From: Candidatus Babeliales bacterium | Lineage (GTDB): Bacteria > Babelota > Babeliae > Babelales > Vermiphilaceae | DNA length: 64,000 bases | Direction of reading: 5' to 3' | NCBI GenBank assembly: GCA_020049835.1 | Contig: JAGVLK010000008.1 | Coordinates: forward strand, 1-64,000 | In this document: one piece after another, positions 1 through 9,242 of the stretch | Position numbering within the stretch: position 1 is the first letter of the stretch | Layout of the letters: every line of letters begins with the position of its first letter | Made by a program: the position numbers and the translations under genes | Notes under the pieces: generated by a model | What the model was told of the DNA's origin: nothing | Databases searched by the model: none | What the model saw: the letters and a program-made list of their open reading frames with translations, nothing else

Positions 1-31
1 CTCTTTTTCTTAAATCGATACTCATTGGCAT
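1..31 (-). CDS. Possible IS630-type transposase, first 10 codons only
   Basis: An ATG at 31 on the minus strand is preceded by AAAGGAG at optimal spacing, and reads MPMSIDLRKR before the window ends. IS630-family transposases (or their first ORF) commonly begin with a similar S-x-D-L-R-x-R segment ahead of a helix-turn-helix, so this may be the 5' end of such a gene. Only ten residues are visible, so the family call is an inference. It could equally be another DNA-binding protein. Its position directly behind a truncated LRR gene is compatible with an insertion element. Confidence 0.4.
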   Translation of the reverse strand, partial: MPMSIDLRKR

Positions 32-93
32 TACAATTCTCCTTTGTTATAGGAGCAAGTCTACCATATTTTTGAATTACTAAAAGCGGGACG

Positions 94-807
94 CTATAAA
101 TTAGAAAGACCATTAAAAGCACCGGGTGCAATGTTGCCAATATAATTATTGCGTAGATTAAGCCATTGTACCTTTTCAATACCGTGAATTTTACCCAGAT
201 CAGTTACTCCAATATCGCCAAGATAGCGCAGATCAAGGTCCAGCTGATATATATTGTCAAGGCTATAAATATTAAATGGTCTACCATAATCGATTAAATC
301 TTGTATGCTAACGCCTTTAAAATATTGATGTAAAAATGGTGGTAAATTATCAGGGTTTTTTAAGTTCCGCGTCAAAAAATAATCCACTGCAAGTGCCTTT
401 GTTAATTCTAGATATAATTCAATTTTAGTGCTTGGAGATAAATTACCAAAATAGGTATCAATAGCTTGTTTAAGATATTCTGCATCGATAGTCTCATAAG
501 TAGGATCTTCAATAAGTGTAGTTATTACTTGATCTAAGTTTGCATGTGGCAATATGGATCTGAGCCTGCGTGAAATTGATTTTTGTGATCCTTTTTCGCG
601 TGATATAACGGTTGTAGCTTGCGTTGATCTTCCTAATTCTTCTGAAATCTGAGGTGTTACTTGTCTGATAACCGCACGTTCTGCAAGCGCCTGCAACGAC
701 GGAAGGTTGGTACTGATTTTTGCTGCCGCAGGTTCACTACTGCTTGCTGCAGCATAGAGGTTGCCTGCTACAAAAAGGGCGTAAACTATATATAAAGTTT
801 TATGCAT
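94..807 (-). CDS. Exported leucine-rich-repeat protein, C-terminally truncated
   Basis: The start at 807 is chosen because GGAG lies 9 nt upstream and the protein then opens with a clean signal peptide ending N-L-Y-A-A-A-S-S-S. An upstream in-frame ATG at 837 would overlap the previous gene and lacks this fit. The mature part has a helical region, a G-V-S-I-Q-D-L-I-D-Y segment shared with the two upstream paralogues, then about three LRR units (L-Y-Q-L-D-L-D, V-Q-W-L-N-L-R-N-N). The paralogues continue with a G-N-P-I / P-E-E-R-A-R / T-N-G-R-G tail, whereas this one stops right after G-L-S-N-L. It is the third gene of a minus-strand operon, 23 nt behind its neighbour. Role unknown; LRRs mediate protein binding, probably to host or surface partners. 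Confidence 0.75.
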   Translation of the reverse strand: MHKTLYIVYALFVAGNLYAAASSSEPAAAKISTNLPSLQALAERAVIRQVTPQISEELGRSTQATTVISREKGSQKSISRRLRSILPHANLDQVITTLIEDPTYETIDAEYLKQAIDTYFGNLSPSTKIELYLELTKALAVDYFLTRNLKNPDNLPPFLHQYFKGVSIQDLIDYGRPFNIYSLDNIYQLDLDLRYLGDIGVTDLGKIHGIEKVQWLNLRNNYIGNIAPGAFNGLSNL

Positions 808-830
808 GATATTATTCTCCAATTTTAATA

Positions 831-2291
831 TTACCATTGAATATACCCCCGGCCATTGGTCGCTGTGCTGAATTTTTCTACGATTCGCGCGCGTTCTTCT
901 GGATTATTTATGATTGGGTTTCCTTGCAAAAAAAGAAGTCGTAAATGAGGAAGATGAGTAAATGTGCCCGTGTTGATGTTTTGTATTAAATTGTATGACA
1001 AATTTAGTAATTGCACAGTTTCAATTCCGGGAATCTCCAGAAGGCCGGTTAAATCATTAATGTGCAATCTGGTAAGATTCAAATCATTATTGATAATTGT
1101 TGGTATTCGGTTCCACCTAATAAGCTGTTGAATAGAAACTCCAAAGTCCTTGCTTGCGCGCCAGGCTAATTCTTTTTTTGATGGCGGTTCCGGACGTGCT
1201 AAAAAACTGAATTTGGCAATCTCATTCTGTGCCGATAGGGGTAATGAATCTAAGAGCGGAAAGTTGCCCTTGTAGCGAGTATACACCATGTTAATTGCAG
1301 AGGCTGCGATCATATACTTAATTTGCTCTGTGACTTCAAGAAATTCAGCGGCTTGCCAGAGTTCATTAAGAGCTTTAAGATTTATTTTATTAAGAAGAGG
1401 GTCCTCTTGTAATGTGTTGCTTTTTTCTCGTGGGGCTTTTGCCATTAAGAGTATAAGCATTGATAATGTTTTTTTAGAAAATTCAGAAAGATCGATTACA
1501 TATGGCTCTTCCAGCGGCTTGCGATTAGAAAGTATTGGTTCATGAGTGCCGGTGGTTTGTTTCAAAAGTGGTATTGTAAGCATTGCGTTGAATAATTTTG
1601 AATATTTTTTTGCATACAGGATAGGCATGAAAATTTTTTCATTATTCTTTGCTGTGATAATAAGTTCTGTCTGTAAAAAATAATATATTTTTTTATATGC
1701 GAGCGTAGACATTGGGCTCATCATCAGCAGTTTTTTAAGCGGTAAAATAGTATCTACGTTAACTGACCGTGTATATACTTTTGCTAATTGTTGAATATAC
1801 TGTTGTACCGAAGCTCCATTTAAATAGGCAATAAGCTCCGGTAGTGCTTGTAATTCTTCAGTATTACCACCACTGCGCCCAAATTGATCGTAGGCGTCAA
1901 TTAATTCTGGAATGTTATCGTGCGCAATTGCATCTATAAACTCCTGGCGAAACTGTTCTTGCACGTGTGTATCTTCTTGCGTTCGCTGGCGTTTTGGCGG
2001 ATTTGCAAATGTTTCTAACGATTGCGTGCGTTCAACTCGTTTGAGTTCGCGATCATCAGATATTGCTGACGGCTCAGAAGAACTGGCAGGAGCGATCTGT
2101 TCTTGTTGTGCAGTTTGATAGCGTTCTTCCAGCGTTGCCATAGTTTCATGAACTTGCCCATTTTCTTGATCATCATGCAATGTTGTTTGCAGTTGTTCAG
2201 GTAGTGTTGAACTGCTGCTTGCAGCGCCAAAAAGGGTGGATGTGCAAAGTAAAGCGAAGCTGAAAAGATATGTGTTGATAATTGGTTTCAT
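831..2291 (-). CDS. Exported protein with BTB/Skp1-like domain and C-terminal LRRs
   Basis: A signal peptide (residues 1-23, ending T-L-F-G-A-A) is followed by a Ser-rich start and a charged linker with a P-P-K-R-Q-R stretch (about 98-103). Residues about 208-345 read like a BTB/POZ or Skp1 fold: a beta segment I-I-T-A-K-N-N-E-K-I-F, a helix ending S-K-L-F-N-A-M-L, V-I-D-L-S-E-F-S, and the helix pair L-W-Q-A-A-E-F-L-E-V. Residues about 385-460 carry G-V-S-I-Q-Q-L and three LRR units, followed by G-N-P-I and T-N-G-R-G. GAGGAA precedes the ATG, 5 nt after the upstream paralogue ends. A BTB/Skp1-type domain would suggest binding to a host cullin or F-box partner; that is inference from residue pattern. 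Confidence 0.75.
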   Translation of the reverse strand: MKPIINTYLFSFALLCTSTLFGAASSSSTLPEQLQTTLHDDQENGQVHETMATLEERYQTAQQEQIAPASSSEPSAISDDRELKRVERTQSLETFANPPKRQRTQEDTHVQEQFRQEFIDAIAHDNIPELIDAYDQFGRSGGNTEELQALPELIAYLNGASVQQYIQQLAKVYTRSVNVDTILPLKKLLMMSPMSTLAYKKIYYFLQTELIITAKNNEKIFMPILYAKKYSKLFNAMLTIPLLKQTTGTHEPILSNRKPLEEPYVIDLSEFSKKTLSMLILLMAKAPREKSNTLQEDPLLNKINLKALNELWQAAEFLEVTEQIKYMIAASAINMVYTRYKGNFPLLDSLPLSAQNEIAKFSFLARPEPPSKKELAWRASKDFGVSIQQLIRWNRIPTIINNDLNLTRLHINDLTGLLEIPGIETVQLLNLSYNLIQNINTGTFTHLPHLRLLFLQGNPIINNPEERARIVEKFSTATNGRGYIQW

Positions 2292-2296
2292 GTTTT

Positions 2297-3304
2297 TTAC
2301 TTCCTCTTCCAGCGTGATTCATCCCAAATTACACGGCCTCGGCCATTAGTTGCAATTCTGACTTCTTCTTCTACGCGTGCCCGTTCTTTGGGATCGTTTG
2401 CTATTGGGTTATTATGCAAATACACCTTTGGGTTCAACGCCTTAGATAGGCGAAGAATGTCAAATGCATGAGGCTCAATAACAGTTATATTGTTATAATC
2501 TAAAACGATTTCGTTCACACCTTGAAATTTGGCAAAGGCATTAGATTTAATGGTAGTTATTAGATTTGAACCAAATCTGAGTGAATGTAGATAATCGTTA
2601 ATAGCAGGTGTTTTATCAAGGCCAATGAGATCATTGATATACATGTTATCAAGCCAAAGATATTGGTCTATCTCGTCATTAACAAATATTTGTTCATCTG
2701 AGAAATCTATGTCGTTGTAATCGAGAAGATCTTGAATAGAAACACCGGTGAAATGCTCGCGCAGCCATTCAGGAAGTAGTTCCGGCTTACGCCATTCTTT
2801 TTTAGGAGATAATTTTAAGAAATAATCTTTGGCAAGTATATTTGCCAAGCGATTAAAAATTATCTCATATAATCCATAATCCTGTAACTTTTTAAATTGT
2901 TCAGGTGAAAAAGCACTAGCAATTATAGTTTTTAGATCATCTGCCGATTGCACAGTAGTAACAGTAGTACGTGCAGGTGCAACGTTTAACGCTGGGGTTG
3001 CAAGAAAATTTTCAGCCAACTTTTGTGCTTGCATTTGCAATGACTGTATTGTGATTGGCTCATGTTGCATTGACAGTGGAACAGAGGGTATTAGAAATTT
3101 TTTAATGTGATAAGCGGATGAAGTTATCGGTTTCTTTGTTGTTATATCTTTGGTTATTGCGCGCAGTACAAGTTCATGTAATGATGGAATAGGCTCTGGT
3201 TGTTGTGCAATCGATCCAGAAGGTATTGCGCCACTTGTTGCAGCACCAAAAAGGGTAGTGGTGCATAGTAATACAAGGCTTAATAAGTAAAAAGACTTCA
3301 TCAT
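2297..3304 (-). CDS. Exported leucine-rich-repeat protein
   Basis: This is the first gene of the three-gene LRR operon. It starts with two Met codons (3304, 3301) and a signal peptide ending T-L-F-G-A-A. The N-terminal half is helical and of unknown fold. At about residues 180-195 it has L-P-E-W-L-R-E-H-F followed by G-V-S-I-Q-D-L-L-D-Y, the junction shared with its paralogues. LRR units follow (Q-Y-L-W-L-D-N-M-Y, L-R-F-G-S-N-L, I-V-L-D-Y-N-N-I), then the tail Y-L-H-N-N-P-I, P-K-E-R-A-R, T-N-G-R-G. The family seems to have a variable N-terminal module on a constant LRR tail. Function unknown; likely exported and possibly host-directed. Confidence 0.78.
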   Translation of the reverse strand: MMKSFYLLSLVLLCTTTLFGAATSGAIPSGSIAQQPEPIPSLHELVLRAITKDITTKKPITSSAYHIKKFLIPSVPLSMQHEPITIQSLQMQAQKLAENFLATPALNVAPARTTVTTVQSADDLKTIIASAFSPEQFKKLQDYGLYEIIFNRLANILAKDYFLKLSPKKEWRKPELLPEWLREHFTGVSIQDLLDYNDIDFSDEQIFVNDEIDQYLWLDNMYINDLIGLDKTPAINDYLHSLRFGSNLITTIKSNAFAKFQGVNEIVLDYNNITVIEPHAFDILRLSKALNPKVYLHNNPIANDPKERARVEEEVRIATNGRGRVIWDESRWKRK

Positions 3305-3493
3305 GAGGTACCCTAAAGCTATAATAATATAAATAACAATAATTATTTCTATTATAAATATAAATCAATTAAGAGTACAAAAGCAATGATACGGTGAAGA
3401 TATGCGCGCGGGGCATAAAAAAGTAGGGAAATAAAGGGTTTCTTAGCGCAAGCGATGAATTTAAGGCGCCATATTTTTATGTTGGCACCATAA

Positions 3494-4519
3494 TCAGCTT
3501 GCTGATGATGAACGTGACGCGTTATCAATCCGGACAATAAAATCTCTTAACGACTGAGCAAAATCCTCATACGAGAACGTTAAACCTTCAAAATAGGCTC
3601 TAAAACGATAGTTATCTTCCACAATAGGAATGCAACCGGCAGCAACTGCATTAGCAAGCATAGAACTTTCGCCTACAGGAAATTGCAGTACCGATGGATC
3701 GCGTGCATCAATGAGTTGCTGTAGCTCTGCGCGTGATGCTTCGTTGCGCCACAGATAAGTATATTTGCATGATGCCATATTTTCAAACATTGTCATGTAG
3801 GGAATATGGTCAGCATTATGGATTATTTCTACGCGGTCTTTTAAGAGTGGGTGCAGGCGAACGTTACGTTCAAAGGTGTTAAATGCATCTACCAAATAAT
3901 CGAATGCAACAATAAAATAACAAGACACCGTAGTTTCTGCTGTTTCCGGGTCGCTATCAAGTCTATCTACTAATGCTTCCAGACGTTCAATAAGCCCTTG
4001 TGATTTGCAACCAAAAAAATGGCCACCGATATAGACACTGTTTTTGCGCGGTATAGTAATATGTGCCGTTAAATTAAATGGAATGGGATGGCATGGCAAT
4101 ACTAAGCAGGGTTTTTTTATGCCGGCGATATCTTCCACAATTTGTCGTTGCCAATCGTTCATATAGATAAGGTAATCGGAATTGCGTATGGTATCGAGTG
4201 AATAGTGCATCACTTCATGCACGATGGTAATTTTTTTTCGGTGTGGATAATCTGCAACATTGACAACTCCTTTGCCATGGCAGTTGCGCAGCTCCGCGCT
4301 TGCATAGCGTGCGCTCGGGATGTCGTTAATATCATAATCTTGATTAAGCTCAGGAAGATCGAGTGCTTCAAAGAGCGGTTGCCAGGTGCAGTTAAAACTT
4401 TCAAAACCGCCAATGCCAAAACCAACTTCTGCCGGTATATGTGGCATCAACATGACGCCGTGTGAGAAAAAAGATATAGCGAGTATGCTGGCACATGCCA
4501 CTGTTTTAACTAGATTCAT
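3494..4519 (-). CDS. Exported glycosyltransferase-like protein
   Basis: A hydrophobic N-terminus (about residues 1-23) looks like a signal peptide, and AAAGGAAA precedes the ATG. The body resembles a GT-B glycosyltransferase: a V-H-E-V-M-H-Y-S region, P-C-L-V-L-P-C-H-P-I-P-F at the inter-domain position, S-V-Y-I-G-G-H-F-F-G-C. Near the C-terminus, V-G-E-S-S-M-L-A-N-A-V-A-A-G-C-I-P-I-V-E matches the acidic, Gly-rich nucleotide-sugar-binding end of exostosin or GT-B enzymes. The donor and acceptor cannot be told. An exported glycosyltransferase would be unusual because nucleotide sugars are cytosolic, so the N-terminus may instead be a membrane anchor. The tail ends in a Ser run (S-R-S-S-S-A-S). 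Confidence 0.55.
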   Translation of the reverse strand: MNLVKTVACASILAISFFSHGVMLMPHIPAEVGFGIGGFESFNCTWQPLFEALDLPELNQDYDINDIPSARYASAELRNCHGKGVVNVADYPHRKKITIVHEVMHYSLDTIRNSDYLIYMNDWQRQIVEDIAGIKKPCLVLPCHPIPFNLTAHITIPRKNSVYIGGHFFGCKSQGLIERLEALVDRLDSDPETAETTVSCYFIVAFDYLVDAFNTFERNVRLHPLLKDRVEIIHNADHIPYMTMFENMASCKYTYLWRNEASRAELQQLIDARDPSVLQFPVGESSMLANAVAAGCIPIVEDNYRFRAYFEGLTFSYEDFAQSLRDFIVRIDNASRSSSAS

Positions 4520-4575
4520 TACGTTTCCTTTTTTATTTAACGTTGCACTTGATGTTCAGTATACAAAGGAGTGTA

Positions 4576-6759
4576 TTATCGCGCAACCAGATCAGTAGTT
4601 AGGTAATCAACTAAAAAGGTAACACGTTGTGTGTCGTTATGATTTCTTATTGCCATGGATATCGCTTTGGGTTGGCCGATGCATATGCACAGTTTTTTTG
4701 CACGCGTAATTGCCGTGTAAATAAGATTGCGCTTCAATAACATAAAGTGTTGCATAAAGATTGGTATAATAACGGCATCAAATTCTGATCCTTGGCTCTT
4801 GTGAATCGAAATAGCATAAGCGAGTACCAGCTCATCAATTTCATTAAATTCATAAGGTACCAAACGATCGATAAAGCGAACTTGTAACGTGCGCTCTTCC
4901 ATATCAATTTCGGTAATTATGCCAATGTCACCATTAAATACCAGTTTATCATAGTTGTTACGCACCTGCATAACGCGGTCCTGTTCTTTATAGATGCAGC
5001 CACCATAGGAAAGTTGTCGTTCAGCAGCAGCGCCATTTTGCAAAAATTGCAGATCAGCATTAAGTTTTTGTGTGCCGGCGACGCCACGGTTCATTGGTAC
5101 TAAGGTAATTGCATCATCAGCTGCGATGCCATATTGTGGTAATCCTTTTTTATAGATCGATTGCAAATGTGCAGGTAAATTTACCGGATCTTCTTCTTTG
5201 ATAAAGATAAAATCACGTTTTGCTCCCGGCTGTGGCGCCAGCGGAAATTCACCATTGTTAACGCGGTGAGCATTAACGATAATCATACTATCTTGTGCTT
5301 GCCTAAATATTTGCGTCAGCCGCACATGCGTAACTTTGTTACTTGCAAGCAGATCGCGCAATACATTACCCGGACCGACAGAAGGCAACTGATCGATATC
5401 ACCAATAAATACAATATGCGCTTGCTCAGGTACTGCTTTTATTACTGAATTGGCAAGAAAAACATCAAGCATAGATGATTCATCAAGAATAAGATAATCA
5501 ACTGCCAGCGCATTGTTTTCATTGCGGGCAAAACCAAATGATTGCGGGTCAAATTCTAGCAAACGATGAATCGTCACTGCTGGTTTGCCGGTACTTTCGC
5601 TCATGCGTTTTGCCGCGCGCCCGGTTGGTGCTGCCAGCCGGTAGCGGATATTATGCTCATCAAGAATGCTAGTGAGCCGTTTTATCAGCGTCGTTTTACC
5701 CGTACCCGGGCCACCGGTAACAATAGAAACTTTGTGTTGCAAACAGCTCATGATACCGCGCTGTTGATCTTCATTCAGTTCAACATGTCCTTGGGCTGGC
5801 ACGCGCAACGTTTGGTAAATTTCTTCTAAAGCAAAACTTATCGCGCTCGGATAGTTTGCCAGACGCTTGATGCGTTGTGCAATACCATATTCAGTATGAT
5901 AATTGATGGTCGTTGCAATGTAATGGATACCATCTTTGCTGATTAATTTTATCTTATCACTTTGATGCAAATCATGCAGTGCATGTTTAAGCAATGGTGC
6001 ATGTTCATCCGCAGAAAGTTCAAGCAGCTCAAGGGTAATCGTTTTTAAGTTAGTCAGTTCAACATACAGGTGCCCTTGCCCGGTTTGTTGGCTCAACGCA
6101 AACAAAATACCCGCACGTATGCGTTTGGGAGCATTTGGTGCAATATCCAGTTTTTGTGCAATTTGATCGGCAGTTTTAAAGCCTATGCCCCAGATATCTT
6201 CAGCCAAACGATAGGGGTTTTCAGTGACTTTAGCAATCGCTTCTTGGCCATATGTTTTGAATATCTTCACCGCATAGGTTGGTGATATACCCTTTTCTTG
6301 CAAAAAGAGCATGATGTGGGAAATCGCTTTTTGATCTACCCATGCTTTGCAAATAAGTTCAAGCCGTTTTTCCCCGATGCCGCCAACAGCGCGCAAACGT
6401 TCAGGTTGTGTTTCAATCACGTTAAGCGTATCAAGGCCAAATGCGTCTACCAGTTTTTCTGCATATTTGGGGCCGATGCCTTTAATAAGCCCTGAGCCTA
6501 AATATTTTTTTAAGCCGATAATACTGGTGGGTGAAGTTGCAACACAACTTTGCGCTTCAAACTGTTTGCCGAATTTAGGATGCATTGTCCAGGCACCTTG
6601 CAAGGTAACCTGTTCGCCCGGTTGAATATTGGGCACATGCCCGCGCACCAAGGTTGAACGATCTTTATCGAACATAATTACAAAGACCGCAAAGCCATTT
6701 TCATCATTGCGGTAAATGAATTTTTCGACCGTACCGGTCAACTCTTCTTGCAAGTGCAT
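4576..6759 (-). CDS. recD2: RecD2-type ATP-dependent DNA helicase (SF1B)
   Basis: This is a 5'-to-3' DNA helicase of the RecD2 class, which acts in DNA repair independently of RecBC. No recB or recC is in the window. The length of 727 aa is normal for RecD2. An N-terminal OB-like part is followed by helix-hairpin-helix segments (I-K-G-I-G-P-K, V-G-G-I-G-E-K, W-G-I-G-F-K-T). Then comes Walker A G-G-P-G-T-G-K-T-T near residue 346, the motif II region L-I-L-D-E-S-S-M-L-D, G-D-I-D-Q-L-P-S-V-G-P-G, and the C-terminal UvrD-like motif A-I-S-I-H-K-S-Q-G-S-E-F. AGGATGATT precedes the start codon. The gene stands alone between exported-protein genes. Confidence 0.93.
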   Translation of the reverse strand: MHLQEELTGTVEKFIYRNDENGFAVFVIMFDKDRSTLVRGHVPNIQPGEQVTLQGAWTMHPKFGKQFEAQSCVATSPTSIIGLKKYLGSGLIKGIGPKYAEKLVDAFGLDTLNVIETQPERLRAVGGIGEKRLELICKAWVDQKAISHIMLFLQEKGISPTYAVKIFKTYGQEAIAKVTENPYRLAEDIWGIGFKTADQIAQKLDIAPNAPKRIRAGILFALSQQTGQGHLYVELTNLKTITLELLELSADEHAPLLKHALHDLHQSDKIKLISKDGIHYIATTINYHTEYGIAQRIKRLANYPSAISFALEEIYQTLRVPAQGHVELNEDQQRGIMSCLQHKVSIVTGGPGTGKTTLIKRLTSILDEHNIRYRLAAPTGRAAKRMSESTGKPAVTIHRLLEFDPQSFGFARNENNALAVDYLILDESSMLDVFLANSVIKAVPEQAHIVFIGDIDQLPSVGPGNVLRDLLASNKVTHVRLTQIFRQAQDSMIIVNAHRVNNGEFPLAPQPGAKRDFIFIKEEDPVNLPAHLQSIYKKGLPQYGIAADDAITLVPMNRGVAGTQKLNADLQFLQNGAAAERQLSYGGCIYKEQDRVMQVRNNYDKLVFNGDIGIITEIDMEERTLQVRFIDRLVPYEFNEIDELVLAYAISIHKSQGSEFDAVIIPIFMQHFMLLKRNLIYTAITRAKKLCICIGQPKAISMAIRNHNDTQRVTFLVDYLTTDLVAR

Positions 6760-6814
6760 AAATAATCATCCTGGCACTTGCCCGCCGTAGCTTTATGCGA
6801 AGGCTGGGTGTGCA

Positions 6815-7564
6815 TTATTTATAATTATCAATTTTATGTTTTTGGCGCTCATATATGCCTTTAAAGCGCTGTGCATATATTCTTTGTTCTTGATCATTTT
6901 TAGTTTGCAAGAACACTTTCTGTGCCTTTGGGCAACTTGCAATAAGATCATCAAGGTAGTTTAAAAGATCATGCAAAAAGCGTGCAAATCCGTCAAATGA
7001 AGTTACGTTTTTTTCAAACGAAAGCATCTCTTGACCATCTTTTGCTTCTGCCCAGGTGAGCAAAATACTTTCAGTACGTTTGTGCAAACGCAATGATTCA
7101 TCAATCAGGATGAGCATTTGAGATTTAAAACTTTTAGCCAGCCCTAAAAATTCGGTAGTCTGGTGTTCAAAATCAGTTTTTGCTTGCAACAAAATTGCAT
7201 TAAGAGCTTCTGGCCCCTGATCGCGCTCAAGCTGTGCAAGCTGCTGGATGCTATATTTTGTATCGGCAATGGTATAGATGCCAATGCGGGTGCCATCTTT
7301 GGTAAGCATACCAAACAGCATGTTGGAAAGATGTTGGCGTAACACGAGAATTTTGTTAAACAGCGTACTATTAATAAAGCTATCAACGGCTTTTATAACA
7401 GCACTTTTTAAAATACGTCTTTTTTTTGATAGATTTTTACGTGCCTCATCGCATACATAACCGCGATCAATTTCACGCGGTGCTGTCGGTTGTGCATCGT
7501 CAGCTCTGCTATTCTGCCAGCTGCAGAGCAGAAGTAAAAGAAAGAAATAGGTGCGTTTCGGCAT
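6815..7564 (-). CDS. Exported protein of unknown function, helical
   Basis: The signal peptide (MPKRTYFFLLLLLCSW, cleavage probably after N-S-R-A) is followed by a 225-residue mature part. That part is rich in Leu, Lys and Glu and should be mostly alpha-helical, with possible coiled coil (for example R-L-H-K-R-T-E-S-I-L-L-T-W-A-E-A). I do not recognise a family. AAGGA lies 6 nt before the ATG. The same-strand neighbour upstream is a probable outer-membrane barrel 28 nt away, so the two are probably cotranscribed and may work together in the periplasm or outer membrane. Confidence 0.6.
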   Translation of the reverse strand: MPKRTYFFLLLLLCSWQNSRADDAQPTAPREIDRGYVCDEARKNLSKKRRILKSAVIKAVDSFINSTLFNKILVLRQHLSNMLFGMLTKDGTRIGIYTIADTKYSIQQLAQLERDQGPEALNAILLQAKTDFEHQTTEFLGLAKSFKSQMLILIDESLRLHKRTESILLTWAEAKDGQEMLSFEKNVTSFDGFARFLHDLLNYLDDLIASCPKAQKVFLQTKNDQEQRIYAQRFKGIYERQKHKIDNYK

Positions 7565-7592
7565 ACATAATCCTTAAAAGTTCATATACGGT

Positions 7593-9242
7593 TTAAAATA
7601 GTTTTTCAAAGGCGATGGAGACCATCCAATCTGAACCAATACCAATTGACGTGGCATTGTATTCAGCATTCAGCGATAACAGGAAATTCTTTTTGTGTTT
7701 CCAGAATACGGTGCCCATAACGCCTGCTTGGTAGGTGAATGGTTTTTGTGCAATGGTAATATTAAGATTTTTAGGTACACATGCCGGGATCTCCAGGCGA
7801 CTAAGTTTTTCTCGCGTGGTGATCCACGTATCGGTACCAACAGAATAACCCCAGCGCGGCGCATCGTAGGTATAACGTGATACCCACCGGAATACCATTC
7901 CCGGGCGTACACGTGCAGGCACTACAAACGGAAAAATACGATTAACGATCTGTGTTTGTAAGAAATCTAAGGTAGCTCGTGCATAAGCCGGATCGTTTTC
8001 AATCTGATTAATAATTTCACCCGTTGGGCGCAACAATCCTGCGGCGGCAAATTCCGGTGCATTGCTGGTGGGAATAAAATAGCGCAGATGTTGGCGCGGG
8101 AAAAGATATTCAGCCGAAAGCCAACTCATCATTTTAATGTTATGTGCCCATGGGCGGTTAATGAGGGTGCTCAAGCGTGTTTTGGTGCGTGTATATATGC
8201 CAAGTCCAAAATGGCCGCCATTGCCTAACGGCATATCAATAAGATTTGCAGAAAACTGATCAATTGCAGCAAATGCAAATTGTTGCCCTAATTGCACCAG
8301 CTGATCAAATTTACCTGCAGTGGCAAGATCAAATATAGTGCACAGATCAAGGCAGGGGCGCTTGGTAGTTTTTTCAAAATGGGAGCCATACAACCCTTTT
8401 TTAAATGCAAACGCAGTCGGTATGGTGGCAAGTACTCCAATGCGGGAAACAACACTGCCAATGTGCGAAAGATGCATATCAAGATTCAGGCGCAGATCGC
8501 CAATACCAAATTTATCTGCAATTAAGTGGCGGCGTGCAAACTTCATATCTTCAGCAGGATCATTAATACCCAGCTGTTCTTCAATAGCCTCTTTTTCTTG
8601 TGGTGTCAGGAAAAAGTTCGCCTCAGAATAATAAATCGGGATTAAATAACGAAAACGCAACGAATCCCAACGGCGGATGCCCTGCATCATAAGACCAAGT
8701 CTGCGCTCCTGTACGGTCATATTTTTAAACAATGGCAGAATGGCATGCACATCGATGGGTACATCGACGAGTTCCTGTACATTCTGTATTACCCGAGCAA
8801 GCTCATCAAGTAGCGTGGGCTTAAAAAGTGCTAAATAGGTGTCGATATTGGTGCTATTGCGCGTAAAGTTATCACGCGTGGTCTGCTGAAAGAAGAAATG
8901 AAAGGCAAGGTCGTTATTCTTGCAATAATATTTATAAGGGATAAACAGGCCATAATCGAGCAAGCTACGCAGATTAAGCTCATTGGTGCGCAGATATAGG
9001 TTCTGTTGCAACAAACAGAGCGCATCTAGACCTTCGATAAGAAACCCTGCAACAACGGCCGGATCGCACGTGCTTTCAGCAACCGGAGCTGCAGCCGTTA
9101 CCAGTGCATCGGTATCAAAAAGATCAAAGGCGCTATCGGCCATATAATCGTCACCTGCATTAATGGTTTGCGGTATTCCGCAGAGGCCAAATAACAGGAA
9201 AACTATCAAAGATATACAATGTAGATACTGTTTTTTATACAT
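7593..9242 (-). CDS. Probable outer-membrane beta-barrel protein
   Basis: The ORF is open from 9293, but the start at 9242 gives a standard signal peptide (MYKKQYLHCISLIVFLLFGL, then T-I-N-A), so I prefer it. The mature protein is about 520 aa. Its N-terminal half is mixed and its C-terminal half has alternating polar/hydrophobic strands rich in Tyr, Trp and Gly. The chain ends V-S-I-A-F-E-K-L-F, with the terminal Phe that is the usual outer-membrane barrel assembly signal. Phrases such as H-F-G-L-G-I-Y-T-R-T-K and W-L-S-A-E-Y-L-F resemble barrel strands. Ligand or transport role unknown. It implies a Gram-negative envelope. The family was not identified by name. Confidence 0.65.
   Translation of the reverse strand: MYKKQYLHCISLIVFLLFGLCGIPQTINAGDDYMADSAFDLFDTDALVTAAAPVAESTCDPAVVAGFLIEGLDALCLLQQNLYLRTNELNLRSLLDYGLFIPYKYYCKNNDLAFHFFFQQTTRDNFTRNSTNIDTYLALFKPTLLDELARVIQNVQELVDVPIDVHAILPLFKNMTVQERRLGLMMQGIRRWDSLRFRYLIPIYYSEANFFLTPQEKEAIEEQLGINDPAEDMKFARRHLIADKFGIGDLRLNLDMHLSHIGSVVSRIGVLATIPTAFAFKKGLYGSHFEKTTKRPCLDLCTIFDLATAGKFDQLVQLGQQFAFAAIDQFSANLIDMPLGNGGHFGLGIYTRTKTRLSTLINRPWAHNIKMMSWLSAEYLFPRQHLRYFIPTSNAPEFAAAGLLRPTGEIINQIENDPAYARATLDFLQTQIVNRIFPFVVPARVRPGMVFRWVSRYTYDAPRWGYSVGTDTWITTREKLSRLEIPACVPKNLNITIAQKPFTYQAGVMGTVFWKHKKNFLLSLNAEYNATSIGIGSDWMVSIAFEKLF

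Noticed and set aside
4205-6625. Several plus-strand ORFs of 60-92 codons opposite the glycosyltransferase-like and recD2 genes
   Set aside because: They are opposite-strand shadows of strongly supported coding regions and lack ribosome sites.
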